Source: Buddleja alternifolia (Eukaryota; Streptophyta; Magnoliopsida; Lamiales; Scrophulariaceae). Taken from it: a stretch of DNA of 64,000 nucleotides. The stretch is from contig CM033402.1 in the NCBI GenBank assembly GCA_019426215.1, positions 3,162,001-3,226,000 on the forward strand, read 5' to 3'. Below, one piece after another: positions 12,267 through 26,400 of this stretch (positions are counted from its first letter, which is position 1; each line of letters starts with the position of its first letter). The translations under genes and the position numbers were made by a program. The notes under the pieces are model-generated. The model did no database searches and was not told the origin of the DNA. It saw nothing but the letters and a program-made list of their open reading frames with translations.

Positions 12267-13624
12267 CTGCTCCACGGGTACAGTCCTATACTAAACTAAG
12301 GTTCGCTGCCATTGTTATATTTATACACATTGAAGTTGCTACGCTAAAGAACATTAAAACATAGCTGTTGATAAATAAGACATTCTTAAACATTTGACAT
12401 GGTGTTGAATTGTTGATCACATTTATGTACTTTGGTTATGTATTTATTTATTTGTGCTTATTTCACTAATTACTAGGGATAACGAATATTTATTGAATCA
12501 TACTTATATGATTTGTGACTCTGAGATTGTTACATTTCTCTTGCTAAGAATGAAAACCTTTGTTCATAAGTGCTTATTGTACTTTAACTTATCAGAATGA
12601 GTTGCCAATCTGTATGAGTCAGATAATTCTTAATAAATGGCAGTTGAAAATACTAATAAATTATAGGATGAACCAACATAATAAAGCAAAGTGTAAAGTA
12701 GACAATTTTAATGCTTCATACTTTTAGTTATTGTCCAAAAGGGGTTGGTGGCTTGGCTTTGTCATGAAGTTGGTTATCTTTGTGGCTTTCATTTGTTTAG
12801 ACTTATGCTTATCATGCACTTGTTAAACTTATCCCTATCTACCCTTATTTAACAAACATGATATGGTTTATTGAGAGATTACTCATCATAAAAGTAGCTC
12901 ATTACTTTTGTTGAAACTTCTTGTCCATGTTGTGGGTTAGATGGATCTTGTCAACTTTGTTGCCCATAAACCAACGAGACTTTCGTGTAGACGAGTACGG
13001 ACCCTACATAAATATTGTTTCAATAGTATTTTATCGTTACAACTCTTTGACCCATAAAATAATTGAACTCTGTAATATATGTGTTGTATATTACTGAATG
13101 AATGTGAATTATATAGTATACACGTATATATAGACTGATATAAGACTCTATTTTTACAAATACGAGTCTATCTAAATCTAACTGGAAGATCAATCTCTAT
13201 CTAATAGAATATATACAATATCTAATTGTATCTAGAAATATATACACTAACAGGGTTCATCGAGCAATTGATACCTCAGGATCGGTAATACTCTTTGTCG
13301 TAGCTGTCTTTGTAGTAGCAATTGACTCCTTAACCGATCCATTTAAGAATTACCCGAAAATATAAAAAGAATAGTATATAAAGGGAATCTTTTAGAGTGC
13401 TAATGATGAGTACCATAGTTTAAAAGCCATGTAATAGTAATTAACTTATATGATACTCTTGGAGTAATGATGTTCTTAGATTGGCATTTGAAGTTTGGTC
13501 CCAATTTCAATCATTGCTTGCTCGTGGAGGCTATTTCTTCATTTTGTTGCATTTTTATCTTTATCATAAATTGTCATGCATCGGGCTCGCGAGTTTGATT
13601 GGACGCAAAATATGCATTTGAAAC
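12267..13624. other. LRR-gene 3' region and intergenic sequence
   Basis: The downstream untranslated region and AT-rich spacer hold no gene. A segment at about 13060-13252 reads on the minus strand as TGTTAGTGTATATATTTC followed by T/A-rich LTR-like sequence with TTCATTCAGTAATATAC. It may be a decayed copia-type LTR, but no primer site or partner is visible. Confidence 0.4.
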
Positions 13625-14405
13625 TGTTAAATATTATTATTGCTCTCCTAATTAGATTGGTATTATTATTGTTTTCCTAGTTAGATTAGTATTCTTATTA
13701 CTTTATTTATCTTTTACCTTCTTTATAGTTTAGTGTTTTTTTGTATTCTCTCTCTTGTAACTCTATAAATATGTTATTCAATAATACAAGTTCCCTACGG
13801 GGTTTTCTCTAATCTAACATGGTATCAGAGCCATGGTATCTCGATCTCTAGCTTCCACCATCCTCAAGTCGCCGACCCCGTCCGGCGCACCTTATCTAGT
13901 TTAGTTTAGGATAGTTTTTTTTTTCTTTATCTTTGTTTATGTTGTCGCCGCTCACCCTTGGAAAAACAAGGACTTGGAGTCGCCGCCTTATTTAATGGTT
14001 TTCAGACGAAATTGCTCCACATTGAGAAGCGTCTTCGTCGAACCGCAGCCTTATTTAATGATTTTCAGACGAAACTGCTCCACCTTGAGAAACGTATTCG
14101 TCAAAATCTCTCTACTAAGCATTCTTTATGCCCGGACTATCGTAACATCTTTTCTCGATTTTTAGTTCAGTCTCAATGTTCAAGACTTTCACGTTTCGAC
14201 TGCGGGGGAGTGTTAAATATTATTATTGCTCTCTTAATTAGATTGGTATTATTATTGCTTTCTTAGTTAGACTAGTATTCTTATTACCTTATTTATCTTT
14301 TACCTTCTTTATAGTTTAGGGTTTTTTTGTATTCTATCTCTTGTAACTCTATAAATATGTTACTCAATAATACAAGTTCCCTACGGGGTTTTCTCTAATC
14401 TAACA
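13625..14405 (+). mobile_element. Complete TRIM (miniature LTR retrotransposon)
   Basis: Two 195-bp LTRs, 13625-13819 and 14211-14405, start TGTTAAATATT, end TCTAACA and differ at about eight or nine sites. The LTR is followed directly by TGGTATCAGAGCC (13820-13832), the plant initiator-methionine tRNA primer site. A purine tract GCGGGGGAG (14202-14210) precedes the second LTR. The 5-bp duplication GAAAC flanks both sides (13620-13624, 14406-14410). The 391-bp interior encodes no reverse transcriptase, so the element needs enzymes from elsewhere. LTR and interior size fit the TRIM class. Strand follows primer-site orientation. Confidence 0.93.
13958..14266 (+). CDS. Possible small TRIM-internal ORF with 21-residue repeats
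   Basis: A 102-codon frame opens in the TRIM interior and runs into the second LTR. A 63-bp tandem repeat (units from 13987 and 14050) is exactly 21 codons long, so the protein repeats AALFNGFQTKLLHIEKR and then AALFNDFQTKLLHLEKR. Several unit differences are conservative (I/L, G/D). TRIMs are normally non-coding and I recognise no domain, so this may be a chance frame or the remnant of a Gag-like region. Confidence 0.25.
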   Translation: MEKQGLGVAALFNGFQTKLLHIEKRLRRTAALFNDFQTKLLHLEKRIRQNLSTKHSLCPDYRNIFSRFLVQSQCSRLSRFDCGGVLNIIIALLIRLVLLLLS

Positions 14406-15693
14406 GAAACCATTAAACGTAACATTAAATAATCATTGAAAAAACTTTATAAATCCTTCAATTTTCCTTTCAATTTACGATGTGGGAGGGGCGCTACGAA
14501 AATAATTCCAAAAATGTGGGTGATTATATATTTATATTCAAGGTCCAATTCTTTCTATTTTCGTTCTCAAATATTGCAATCTGTATTTTGTTGTGAAAAT
14601 TACAAATTCCCATTGAATATACTCAAAACCAAGCCAAAATGCTACCGACAGTGCTTTTCCCCCAACTAGTTCTCGATTTTTGTATATATAAATAAATGGT
14701 GATAATTCCTTAGCCCGTCAATTTCATTTTGCTCATAGGAAATAATATTTTGCAGAAAGTATGGATGAGGAATCTTTTTATTTTATGTCATTAAGAGGTC
14801 GAGAAAGATTAAAGTTTTATTAATCATTTTGAATGCATAGACGACAAAAATACATGAGGAAATTCTTTGTCCTGCTTATTGTTGGCGTATTGTAATTGGT
14901 GGTGTTATGACGAGTGTAAGTACAAATCCGTATGAACTTTTATTGAGCATTAAAAATTGTGTTTGACTTCGATTTAACTGCTAATTAGGTTGAGCGTGAA
15001 CGAGCTCTAATAGAGTTGAATATGATCGAGCTCAAATAGCTTGATTCACATGTATTGTGGTTATTTTTTAATAATCGAGTCGAGCTCAAATCTAGCTTCA
15101 AACCTTATGGAGCTTATTTGTGGTGTCAAACGAATCAAGCTCATACGAGTTGTTGACAACCAATCTTGAGTAAATTAACTTCGGTTATTTTTCACCTCTA
15201 ATTGAAGGGACACTTATTTTTTGTTAGTTTTTCCTTGAAATATTTCGTCTTGAGAACGCGTTAGTTACATAAATTAATTTCATGACAAAGAATACACCTC
15301 CAAAATTAAACTCTCGTTTACTCTTAGAATTTGAAAACCCCTAATAACTATCAGTAGTACAGATGTAGTTAATTAAGTACAAAATTTGAACATACATTTC
15401 AAACTTTGGATAATAAAAGAAAAGTACTTGAAAATTAAAAAATGTGTGTTTGGTTACATAAATAGCATATCAACACGGGCCATTTTAATGGGCCAGCTGG
15501 TCACTGTGACAAGATTGATGATATTATTAAAGATTAATAATTTCAAAGATAGGTTAGTCCCATCCTATTGATTTATTTGTTCCTTTACTCCACAATTATA
15601 AATGCCAATGAGAAAAAGTATATAATATTATGCTAGTAGACTCTACTCGGTCATTACAAGGATTGTTTAGCCAAATCAACTTTGGTCTTAATA

Positions 15694-15863
15694 GGAAAAA
15701 TTCTATGTTGGACCGTTCCATTGGTCCTGGTGTGTTATAAAAAACACATTTGGGTGAATGTTTTTTATCACTCACCACCTATATAAAAGCCACTCACCTT
15801 AACATAAATATGTGATATTTAAGGCACCAGAACCAACGGAGTGGGACTATGATAGAATTACCC
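15694..15863. mobile_element. Small inverted-repeat MITE
   Basis: The left arm (ATTCTATGTTGGACC, then CCATTGGTCCTGGTG) and the right arm read backwards (ATTCTATCATAGTCC, then CCGTTGGTTCTGGTG) are inverted copies around a short AT-rich centre. The ATTCTATG terminus resembles the element at 51172-51324. Target duplication not resolved. Confidence 0.5.
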
Positions 15864-17012
15864 GTCTTGATACCATGTCTCTTTTTAACATTTGCCTAAT
15901 GGGCTAATCAAATAGCTATTTATTCACCAAAAATAAGTAAATAAATAGAAGGGAAATGATACATCACCACCCACATTTGACCATTTTGGCTCTAGAAAAG
16001 TAATTTTTAGTACCTAATCCATCCAAGCCATTTGCATTTATTCTAGCACTTTCCTCTCATTTGTAATTTCAAGTTACAATGAGTGAAATTGTGTAACTTA
16101 ATATCTTTTTTGAATAAAATCGTGTAACCATAGGATCAAAGAAAAATAAAAAAGCAGTCAATGAGAAGTCTATAAATAAGCCAAAGATAAAGGAAAATGG
16201 GTCTAGGAAGCGTGAAACAACTTAAGTTATGGCACACAACTGGTCGCGACCTAGGCCCGTGAGCAAAGTTTTCAACAGTCGTGATCGCAACTTAAGCCTC
16301 GGGCAATAACTTAGATTTTGTTTCTTTGGGTTTTATTTGAGGCAATGTTTGACTGGTTATAAGGATGTCTTATGCACCAGATATTCAACCTATGTGTAAA
16401 GGTTTGTATATTGCAATAAGTTTTGCTCTTTAATTATATAAAATAAAGATGTAGAAATCTAATATATAGAGGGGGAAGTGCAATCTTCCCCAACGATGAG
16501 GTTTAGTAGATGGGAATAAAGTACTCTTAAATTGTTTTTTTGAGTTAATGTGTTGAAATGTTGAAATTATGAAAAGGGGGAGGTGCGATCTTCCCTAATG
16601 ATGAGGTAACTGTTCTGACGAAGTTAAGACTCTAATTTTTTGTTTTTGTCCTTTGAGTTATGTTCTTATCAATGTGTGAGTCTTTCTTATATTTTAGTTT
16701 ACGTTAATTGATTATAAATTATTAATACATGTTAGACTCGTGTTCACGACATTTTTCATATAATTGTTTTACAGTAATAAAGAAAAGGTATGATTTTCTC
16801 AAAATAATTTATACTTTAAAAAAAAGAAAAGAAGACAAAAGGGCCGTCAACCAAATTGAAAATTCTAATCCGTTCCCGATTCGGTCAAATTCATGTGTAT
16901 TTTATAAAATAATTTATCAATTATATGACAAGTATAATGCATTTTTCTCGTAAAATACACCCCGACCAAATCTGGTTTGGACTAGAATTTTTCCAAACAC
17001 AGTGGCAAAAAA

Positions 17013-17180
17013 GGAAAAAATCTTGTATAAATTGGGTTTTGGGGCCCACCTGTGGACCTTGTGGATGGATTATGGGATTAATTCACGTCATTTGGTTTTT
17101 AATTCAAAAAAAAAAGTGATGTAGATTAATCTATATCTATAATGTGTACAGATGAGACCTAAGATCCGATGAATTGAAGT
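17013..17180. mobile_element. Inverted-repeat MITE, same family as 35250-35400
   Basis: The left arm reads GGAAAAAATCTTGTATAAAT, then GGGCCCACCTGTGGACCTTGTGG. The right arm, inverted, reads CATCGGATCTTAGGTC. A second copy at 35250-35400 lies in the opposite orientation, which supports a family. It ends about 240 bp before the CLASP start codon, so it may lie in the promoter or leader. Confidence 0.55.
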
Positions 17181-17420
17181 ATTTTCTGCCAAAAAGGGTG
17201 AAATAAACAACAATTGACAGCAGTAAAATCATTTTCAACCGCCCCCAACTGCACCCATAATTTTATCCCTCCTTCCATCAGTCTAGCAAAACTCTCTTCT
17301 CTCACTCTCTCTCTCTACACTCCCCCTTTTCCCCACTCTCGCCCCTTTTCCGCAGATCAGATCCTCACTTCGCGAGATCGCGCTGTACGAAATCCCCAAA
17401 ATACCCCTACCGCCGCCGCG

Positions 17421-20400
17421 ATGGAGGCGGCGCTGGAATCGGTGCGCACGAAGGACACGAAGGAGCGTATGGCGGGGGTCGAGCACCTCCACCAACTTCT
17501 CGAAGCTTCTAGAAAGAGTCTGTCGCCGTCGGAGGTGACGTCACTCGTCGATGTCGGCTTAGATCTCTTGAGAGACAACAACTTCCGAGTGTCGCAGGGC
17601 GCGTTGCAGGCACTCGCCTCCGCCGCCGTGCTCTCCGGCGAGCACTTGAAGCTGCACTTCAATGCGCTGGTGCCGGCGGTGGTTGAGAAGTTGGGCGATG
17701 CGAAGCAGCCGGTTAGGGATGCGGCGAGGAGGCTGTTGCTTACTCTCATGGAGGTATGGCGTACAATTGTTTATGTATTTGTGTACTGTAAATGCGCGAC
17801 AATTTTGTGTGTTGATTATTATTTTTCGATTGATTTTTTGTTGCGATTGTGTTGGTGTGAATTTTGTGGTGGTTTGGACTTCAATTGTGATTGAATATTG
17901 ATTTCATTGTTTTGATTTGCTTTGATTAGGAAAATTGATTTGGAATTGCTATTCCGTGTCGTTTTAACTGTTGGGGAAAAAACTTTTTTTGAACTTAATT
18001 ATAGATGAATTCTGATTGTTTTTATCCGTTCTCGTTTGGTGCTCTTCGTAGTTGTCCATGAATCCAATACAGATTTCGTTTTGCGTGTTGAATTATGCCT
18101 ACCTTTTGTTTTCAACTGTAGGGTTCCGAATTACTAAAATTCAATGCATTTTTGAAGTTTTCTATTAGATCCACGGTATTGTGTATTGCTTCTTACCTGC
18201 AGCTGAAATTTGTATGAACTTCATGTTGTCAGCTACTCTACTCTAGCAAGATATAGTGCTATTTGTGTATGGTTGTGAGTCAAATTTTCTCCATTTGTTG
18301 ATATAAGCTTTCTGAAACTCTTTCCATTGGATCATGCGGCAGAAAAATAGCGCAGATAAGAGTTCTTTTAGGCTTTTCTTCCACCTATATAGAGTTCCTC
18401 AAACTTCCACTTTTCTAAAGAAAAATATATTTATATAATATGCATTTGCCTTCCTGTTAACCATGTCACGTATTAACCAGAATTTTGGTTTTTCTCCCCT
18501 TGGTATCTCAATTTTGAATGATTGCATAACTAAATTATGTATTTTAGGCTGCATATCGATTGAAAGCCGGGGGTGATGAAGGTACATATTTGTTTTGGGG
18601 ATGGGGGGTTGCTTTTGGTTCTTTCCGGTCTTTATTGAGACTTTCATTGCATATCACTTGCATCATTTCATCCCTTTGAATGTCCCACTATTTTATGATT
18701 TTCATTCATCACGTCCTGCTTTTTACTCCCACAGAACTTTAAGTTACTGTTACCTTCTTGGAAGTCTAGTAGCATAATCGTCATATGGAGAAAGCATTCA
18801 ATCTGGAATATGACCATTTCACTGTAACACATTATTCTATAACCATACAAAGGATTAAGAGTCTTCAACTAAGACATTGCCATTCTATTTCATTTTAACT
18901 GTTCACAAGTACCACACTTAAATAGACATTCTGAAGGTTATTTTTAAAAAAGAATTTTCCCCTAGCTCTCCCCACAGTCCCGCTCCACATTGTACCCATT
19001 CTGAAATGCTGTGGTTTACCTCTTAAGAAAGAAAACTCAAGAGATGTTAAGGGCTTGTATGGTATTTTATTATTCATATTCAAATCTCATTTCTAAAGTT
19101 GAAAAGGTTGAAAATTGAGTTTTCAAACTTGTATGGTTTTTGGGTTAAAAATGGAAATATGTTTGGATAAATTTGATTTGTGTGAATCTTTATACAAAAA
19201 GATGTGCTGAGAATGAAAATATGTTTGGATAATTTTTTCTGGGAGATAAATGGAACAAAACATTATAATATTAATTTGGCATAAAGTAAGATTGTACAAT
19301 TTTTATTTTATTTTGGCCATTTTTGGGTTTTTTCTTTAAACAAAAGGCTAGTACTTAGTAGTGGTAGGGTGGTAGCTAGCTAGCAGAAGGAGATGAGGTT
19401 CTGAAAAACTCTTGAGATTAACGCACCGAATGAAAACCATAAAATCAGGTTCCATGAGAGTTTTCAACTTGATTTGGTGGGCTGGGCTAATGGAATTTGA
19501 AAATCAAGAACCGAGCATAGAGTTGAAAATGAGTGGACCAAACAAGTTTTGGGTTTTCAAAGTTTTTGGGAATGAGATCTTGAAACCCAAAACGATACTG
19601 TACAAGCCTAAGCATTTGTCAGGTACCTATGTCGAATGCTATATTGTTAATTCATCCTTTTGCCTCTCCAAACTCTCTATTTCTGAGTATTAGCAACATT
19701 GGGAAATTGCCTACCTGGATCTGTGACATTTTCGACAACAGAGTCTAATTGTAGCAGTCAGTTTTTCATTCCATGGACTCAAAACTTTTTTGTGATTCTA
19801 AAGGCCATCTAATACGTTCACGACTCAGTTAATTAGCCAATAAAATTCAGATCTTTTTCATGTAATTGGATGTTTTGACAAGTTCCATGAAATTCATGCT
19901 CAGAATTGAGAATGCTGACTTTGCTGCAGGTATCTTCTCCAACAATTATTGTTGAAAGAGCAGGATCTTATGCTTGGGCGCACAAAAGCTGGAGAATTAG
20001 AGAAGAGTTTGCTCGTACAGTCACCTCAGCAATTGGTCTGTTTGCGGCTACTGAACTACCTCTTCAACGTGCCATTCTTCCACCTGTATGTTAACTTATT
20101 TATTTTTTGAGGGGCTAGTTTTGGAGGATAGAAATTTTGGTGGTCATACATTTTTTCCTAAAAAGGAATTTGTGCGCTCATGTATTGTTTTCTTGGTATC
20201 AGATTTTGCAGATGCTGAATGATCCAAATCCTGGTGTGAGGGAAGCAGCTACTTCGTGTATCGAGGTTCTGTGATAAATTGTTTTCTGCCTAGGCGGCCA
20301 ACATTAACATTATTATGCATACTCTTAATGCTACTACCAGTGCGACTAGTAGTCTTCCTTTTGTTTCTTTAAGTTCAGAAGCAAGAGAGTTGCTATTACC

Positions 20401-23400
20401 TGAAGAGATCTCAAATTAGAATCATTTTAGGTGGATCTATTAGGATGTTGACATATCAAATGGCAAATAATGCTGCTGCCTTTGTAGACAGAAGGTATTG
20501 TGGATGGATTGATTTACAGAATTTTTAGGTTGGTTGGACTGGGAATATATATGTCGCTATGGGGCAACATAGAAACCCTTTTAGTTGGTCTTGGTCCTTT
20601 TGATTGTATATCCAACTCTAATATTCTACGTTCTTAAACAGACATATTTGTGATGGATAAAATTCCGCCTCATGAAATTGAGAATATGTGGCAACTCGGC
20701 ATGTGGAGCAATCTGTTTCAGAAGAACACTCCACTGTTGAAATGATCTGTTGAGATAATTATTGCGTTTTCACTGATTTATTTGCCCATTTAAAGAGAGG
20801 AGTCATGTTTCATTTTCAATTTGAGGACCTGACTTTATTTAGTGAAGTAGATTCTTCCATTTCTTGTCTTATGACATGCTGTGCATTTCGGGAAATGGAG
20901 GAACACATGATGAGTATAATGGGGAATATTAGTGAGCAAAATACATAATTGATATATCTAAGTATGAATGACAAAAGTACTTTTGCTATTGGTTTCCCCT
21001 CTAATATTTCCATTGATATAATGAATCTGCTGTTGTGGAAACAATATGCGGTACATACCCCATCCTACTTAGAACCTTTTTCTAGTAGTAAAAATGGGTC
21101 AACTTTTTTCAACATTTAAATATTTGTATTTTGCACATGGCCTAAGTTAACTTCAACAATTGTAATGAAGACTCATAAGAAACAGAGTCCTTTAGTCATG
21201 CATCGAGTGGCAGTTTGTCTACAGAGCTGAGAATTGTAATCCCATGTATAGTTGATAACTGAAATCCTCTATAATTTGTGAACAATTGTTAAAAATACAG
21301 TGTGTTTGAAGTTGATATGAAACGCTATCAAGCTTTCTATCAGAGAAAAAAGTCACCAAAAAAAATAAATTGTTCTGAGGGATGTATATGATCATTGGTG
21401 TGGGAATGTGTTTTTAGATTTTGTATTATAGTTGAAGAAAGTAGATCAGTCCTACTGAAAAATATGGTTACCAGCTCTAGCTTTGGTCTATGTTGCATAT
21501 GGTTGAAGCTCATTACCTCTAGATGCCGCAACGTATGATTTTGGACCTCTTAGTTTGAGAAACTTTCCAGATTTAATAATATATATTTATTCCACATTGA
21601 TTGATTTTTTAATAATGTTAAAATGCTCAAGAATTGCTTCCTCATTGATAATAAACATAGTAGTACCTGCAAGTCAAGAACTGTTCAACCTTATCTTTCA
21701 TTGACTTTTTTTCTCCATCTCTGTTCATCAGGAGATGTATGCGCAGGCTGGGCCTCAGTTCCTTGAGGAACTGCACCGACATCATCTACCTACATCAATG
21801 GTAACCATGAAGCTGCCCTAAAGTTGATTATTTGTGCAGTTCTACTACTGGTCGAGAAAATAGGACAAAATGATTTTTAGATTTGTTAAACCAGTTTTAC
21901 TGATTTGTTATTTTTGTGATCGTAAAGAACTGTAGATGTTTGAACTATGTCTGAAATATTCTTTGACATAATAATGGCTGCAGTTAAGAGATATTAATGC
22001 TAGATTAGAAAGAATTGAGCCAAAGGTTCACTCTTCGGATGCTGTTGCAAGCAATTACTCATCTAGCGAGGCTAAGCCTACAACCCATAATCCGAAGAAA
22101 AGCAGCCCCAAGGCCAAAAGCTCGACACGTGATGTTTCCCTCTTTGGAGGTTAGTACAGATGCTGGATTGTATAGTTAAGTTTAATATGCATATACGTTT
22201 TAAAATTAACTTGAGCCTCTCTTCTTTAAGAATAAAATATTTGATAACTTCACCACTTGGCATTGTAAGGACTATTAACAGGCGGGTGGGTATTACCCAG
22301 ACCCAGGACCCACTGTTACTAATGAGATCAGGTCTGGTCCGAGTCTGGGACCTTGCCCATATTAATTGAGTTATGTGCATTAATAATGTTTGAATATATG
22401 TTTTATGTGCATTTGCGCGCGCCATGGCGCAAGGCGCAAATGGCGCACCCTCTACGCCATGGTTCATGGCTTGGCGCAGAGGTTCAATAAGGCACGCGCC
22501 AGGGCAAGGCGCCTTCAAAGCGCGCCATGGTGATATTTCTCTCTAAAATCAAAATTTGGTCAAAATTAGGGTTTTTGGTCAACCTAGTCAAACTTAGTAA
22601 AACTGGGGTAAATTTGGGGCAATTTCCTACAGTAAATACAACCCAACCTCAAATATATATATAATAATATGTAATAGACTATATGTTGTTGAAATTTTTA
22701 GGGGTATATAAATATATATTTTTGTTTTTGCATAACTATTATCATTGTTTCTATATAACTATATATTTATGCATATTAATTTATTTTTGTAATTATGTGC
22801 CGAGCTTCAATAAGGCGCGCGCCGCGCCGTGCGCCATGGGACTCTATGCGCCGCACCGTGCCATTAACAACTATGCAGTTTACATAACACTAGGAATGTA
22901 GCTATGTTCATTCTAACTTACAGTTCTAAACATATTGGGAAATGACAAATTTTACTTTCAGCATCAAAATTTGATAATTTCTTTTGCCCCTTGATTCTGA
23001 GCAGCAGATGGTGATATCACAGAGAAGCCTGTTGAACCAATTAAAGTATATTCAGAAAAAGAGCTTATAAGGGAATTCGAGAAAATTGCTTCCACTCTTG
23101 TGCCTGAGAAAGATTGGTCTATCCGTATTGCTGCCATGCAGAGAGTTGAAGGCCTTGTTATTGGAGGTTTATTTATTATTCAGTTTATGATTATCTTTTA
23201 TTTTGCATTTGTTATTGGCTTATTGTTGATAAGAAATTTAATTTTTCAGACATGTAGAACTTCAAAAGTACAATGCAAATTTTATAATGAACAATTATTC
23301 TCGCACTTTTTCTCTCTAACAAATTATATTGAAATCGAAATCAAACGTGTAATTTACATATTCTAGTTTAATAAATAAATAAACACACACACACACACAT

Positions 23401-23423
23401 ATATTGGTTTAATAAATAAATAA

Positions 23424-23461
<38 letters not shown>

Positions 23462-26400
23462 TTATATTGGACAACGGTGTCAGAGCCGTGTCGTATCCTA
23501 AATTTGAAGAATTATCGTTTCTCGTTTCCATGTTGTGTCCGTGTCCATGCATTGTAGATGAGCGCCAACTGATGATTGTGTGTGTTTATTTTAGAATTAA
23601 GAGAATTTTATATTCTATATTGGTTGATAGGTGCATGCATCCTGTTTTAATAAATTGTACCGCCCTGTTATGATTCTATTTTGTGATCAGGAAATGGATA
23701 TGATTATTGTTTTCATTTCTATCACTCAGGTGCACCTGATTACCCCTGTTTCCGTGGACTTCTTAAGCAGCTGGTTGGTCCATTGAGCACACAACTATCT
23801 GATCGGAGATCTAGCATTGTCAAGCAGGTATGGTCATCAGTTGATTGCACACTGTCTCTGAGAGTAGTCGACTTTATATTACATAATTAGCACAGACAGT
23901 GAGGTTATACATGATATGAAACTTTCATTATGTGCTTTATTCCTGAAATTTATAAGCGAGGTGCCAATATGTGCATCCAGTTGAACTCTGCTTAAGTGTC
24001 AACAAAGTTTTTTTTCATGCACTTTCTTGTGTTTTTTCTCATATACATCTTGGAGGTTTATCTGTATGGAAGGTCCCCAGATATCACTGATTTATCATGT
24101 GCCTGATAAGTTGAATGAACATACTGTTCATATAAGCTCTGTTGGGCTGAAAGTTTTGGGTTGCAGATCAACTAAATTTTCTTCTTTCTATTATGATAAT
24201 TTAGCTGAACTTGACTATTTGGTGTTACTTTTTTGTTCTTTGCTAGGGGTGTCATTTGTTAAACTTTTTATCAAAAGATCTTTTGGGGGACTTTGAGGCA
24301 TGTGCGGAGATTTTTATTCCGGTAAGAACAATTTTTTTATGTAGTTGCTGTTGTGTGATATAGTATTCTTGTTTCTCACTTTTGCTCCTGTAACTTAGGT
24401 CCTTTTCAAGCTTGTGGTGATAACAGTGCTTGTAATTGCAGAATCTGCAGATAACTGCATAAAGACGGTAATTTGTCATATCTTTCCCGTTATCTTGTTC
24501 ATTTTCTCCATTTTATATATCCTTCTACCGTTCGTGACATAATTTTCATTTTCAGATGTTGCGCAATTGCAAAGTTCCCCGTGCACTTCCTCGGATTGTT
24601 GACAGTGCAAAGAATGACCGTAATGCTGTACTCAGAGCAAGGTATGGTTCTGTTATCCTTGATGTTCCCTGGCCTGCTGTTCCTTTGTGGTTTTGCAGTA
24701 ATGTTTCTATTACATAAATTAGGTGTTGCGAGTATGCACTTCTAATCCTCGAGTATTGGGCTGATGCACCTGAAATACAACGCTCAGCTGACCTTTATGA
24801 AGACCTAATTAGATGTTGTGTGGGGGACGCAATGAGTGAGGTAGAGATTCTCAATCCGTGTTTGTTTGCCTGTTTTTGCTTAATTAATATTTCAATAAAT
24901 ACGAACATACTTTCTGGATACTCTCTTTTCTCCTCGGTAATATTAATATTTCAATAAATACAAACATACTTTCTGGATACTTTCTCTTTTCTCCTCGGTC
25001 TGAGCAGTGTCCATAATCTGACACATTAAACTTAACAGGTACGGTCTACTGCAAGGACTTGTTATAGAATGTTCGCGAAAACCTGGCCTGATCGCTCTAG
25101 GCGCTTGTTTGTGTCCTTCGATCCTGTTGTTCAAAGGGTACATGCATTTGCAAGCTTTCACCCTACACCGTTCCCATACATGTCAAAATTCTGAGCTGAA
25201 AATGATAATTTATCCAGGTAATAAACGATGAGGATGGAGGAATACATAGAAGGCATGCTTCTCCTTCCATTCGAGAGAGGAGTTCAAACATGTCATTCAC
25301 CTCTCAGACATCTGCACCTTCAAATATACCTGGTTATGGGACTTCTGCTATAGTTGCAATGGACAGAACTGCTAGTTTACCGTCAGGGACATCTCATACA
25401 GCTGGTCTACTACTCTCTCAACCAAAGTCTACGAGTAAAGGCACAGAACGTAGCCTGGAAAGCGTGTTGCACTCAAGCAAACAGAAGGTCACTGCTATAG
25501 AGAGTATGCTGAGAGGTCTGGATATATCCGAGAAAAGTCGATCCTCCAGTTTGGACCTAGGTATATCCTGTTATACTATTTTCTTCCTTTTAACTTGTAA
25601 CTGTATTCTGTTAGCCAAACCCTTTCTTTTTTTTTTTTTTTTGTGAGTATGTTTTGTTAATTCTGTCGCCAAACATCGTCCACAAAATGCCTTGCTTTTA
25701 ACATCTTGAATAGCTTGTGAATGAGCATTATTGTAAGCAAGATTCATGATGATAAACCTTGAATCGATTTTGAATGGCTAGCTATTTATTTTGTTGCCCC
25801 TAGTGCAGGAGTTGACCGACCATCATCTCGTGATCCACCATTTCCCCTTGCTGTTCCAGCTTCAAATAGTCTTTCAAATTCTTTAATAGATACAATGTCT
25901 GGTATTTCTAAAGGTAACACTCGCAACGGAGGCTTGGCGTTGTCTGATATCATCACACAAATTCAGGCTTCTAAAGACTCGAGTAAATTATCACATCATA
26001 ATACTGGGGGAAGTGAACTTCTGTCAGCACATTCTTCTTACTCCGCCAAGAGAGCTTCTGAAAAAGTACAAGATAGGGGATTTGTTGAAGAAAATGCTGA
26101 CTTTAGGGAGTCGAGGCGATATATGAACCCTCATGTTGATCGGCAATACTTAGAGACACCATACAGAGATGCCAATCATAGGGATTCACACAATAACTAC
26201 ATACCGAATTTTCAACGTCCTCTTCTAAGAAAGAATACAGCTGGACGAATGTCTGCTGGCAGGAGAAGGAGCTTTGATGACAATCAGCTGTCGTTGGGGG
26301 ATGTATCAAGTTATTCAGAAGGTCCAGCTTCGCTTAATGATGCTCTGAGTGAGGGTCTCAGTTCTACTTCAGATTGGAATGCCCGGGTTGCTGCATTTAA

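Larger units (their letters stand above)
14406..17200. other. Intergenic stretch between TRIM and CLASP
   Basis: No gene is supported. At 14990-15150 the phrase CGAGCTC recurs (GAGTCGAGCTCAAAT and neighbours), typical of old dispersed repeats. Two small inverted-repeat MITEs lie at 15694-15863 and 17013-17180. The rest is AT-rich spacer. Confidence 0.5.

Noticed and set aside
17357..17749. 130-codon open frame on the minus strand opposite CLASP exon 1
   Set aside because: It is the antisense shadow of a GC-rich coding exon; the sense frame is clearly CLASP.
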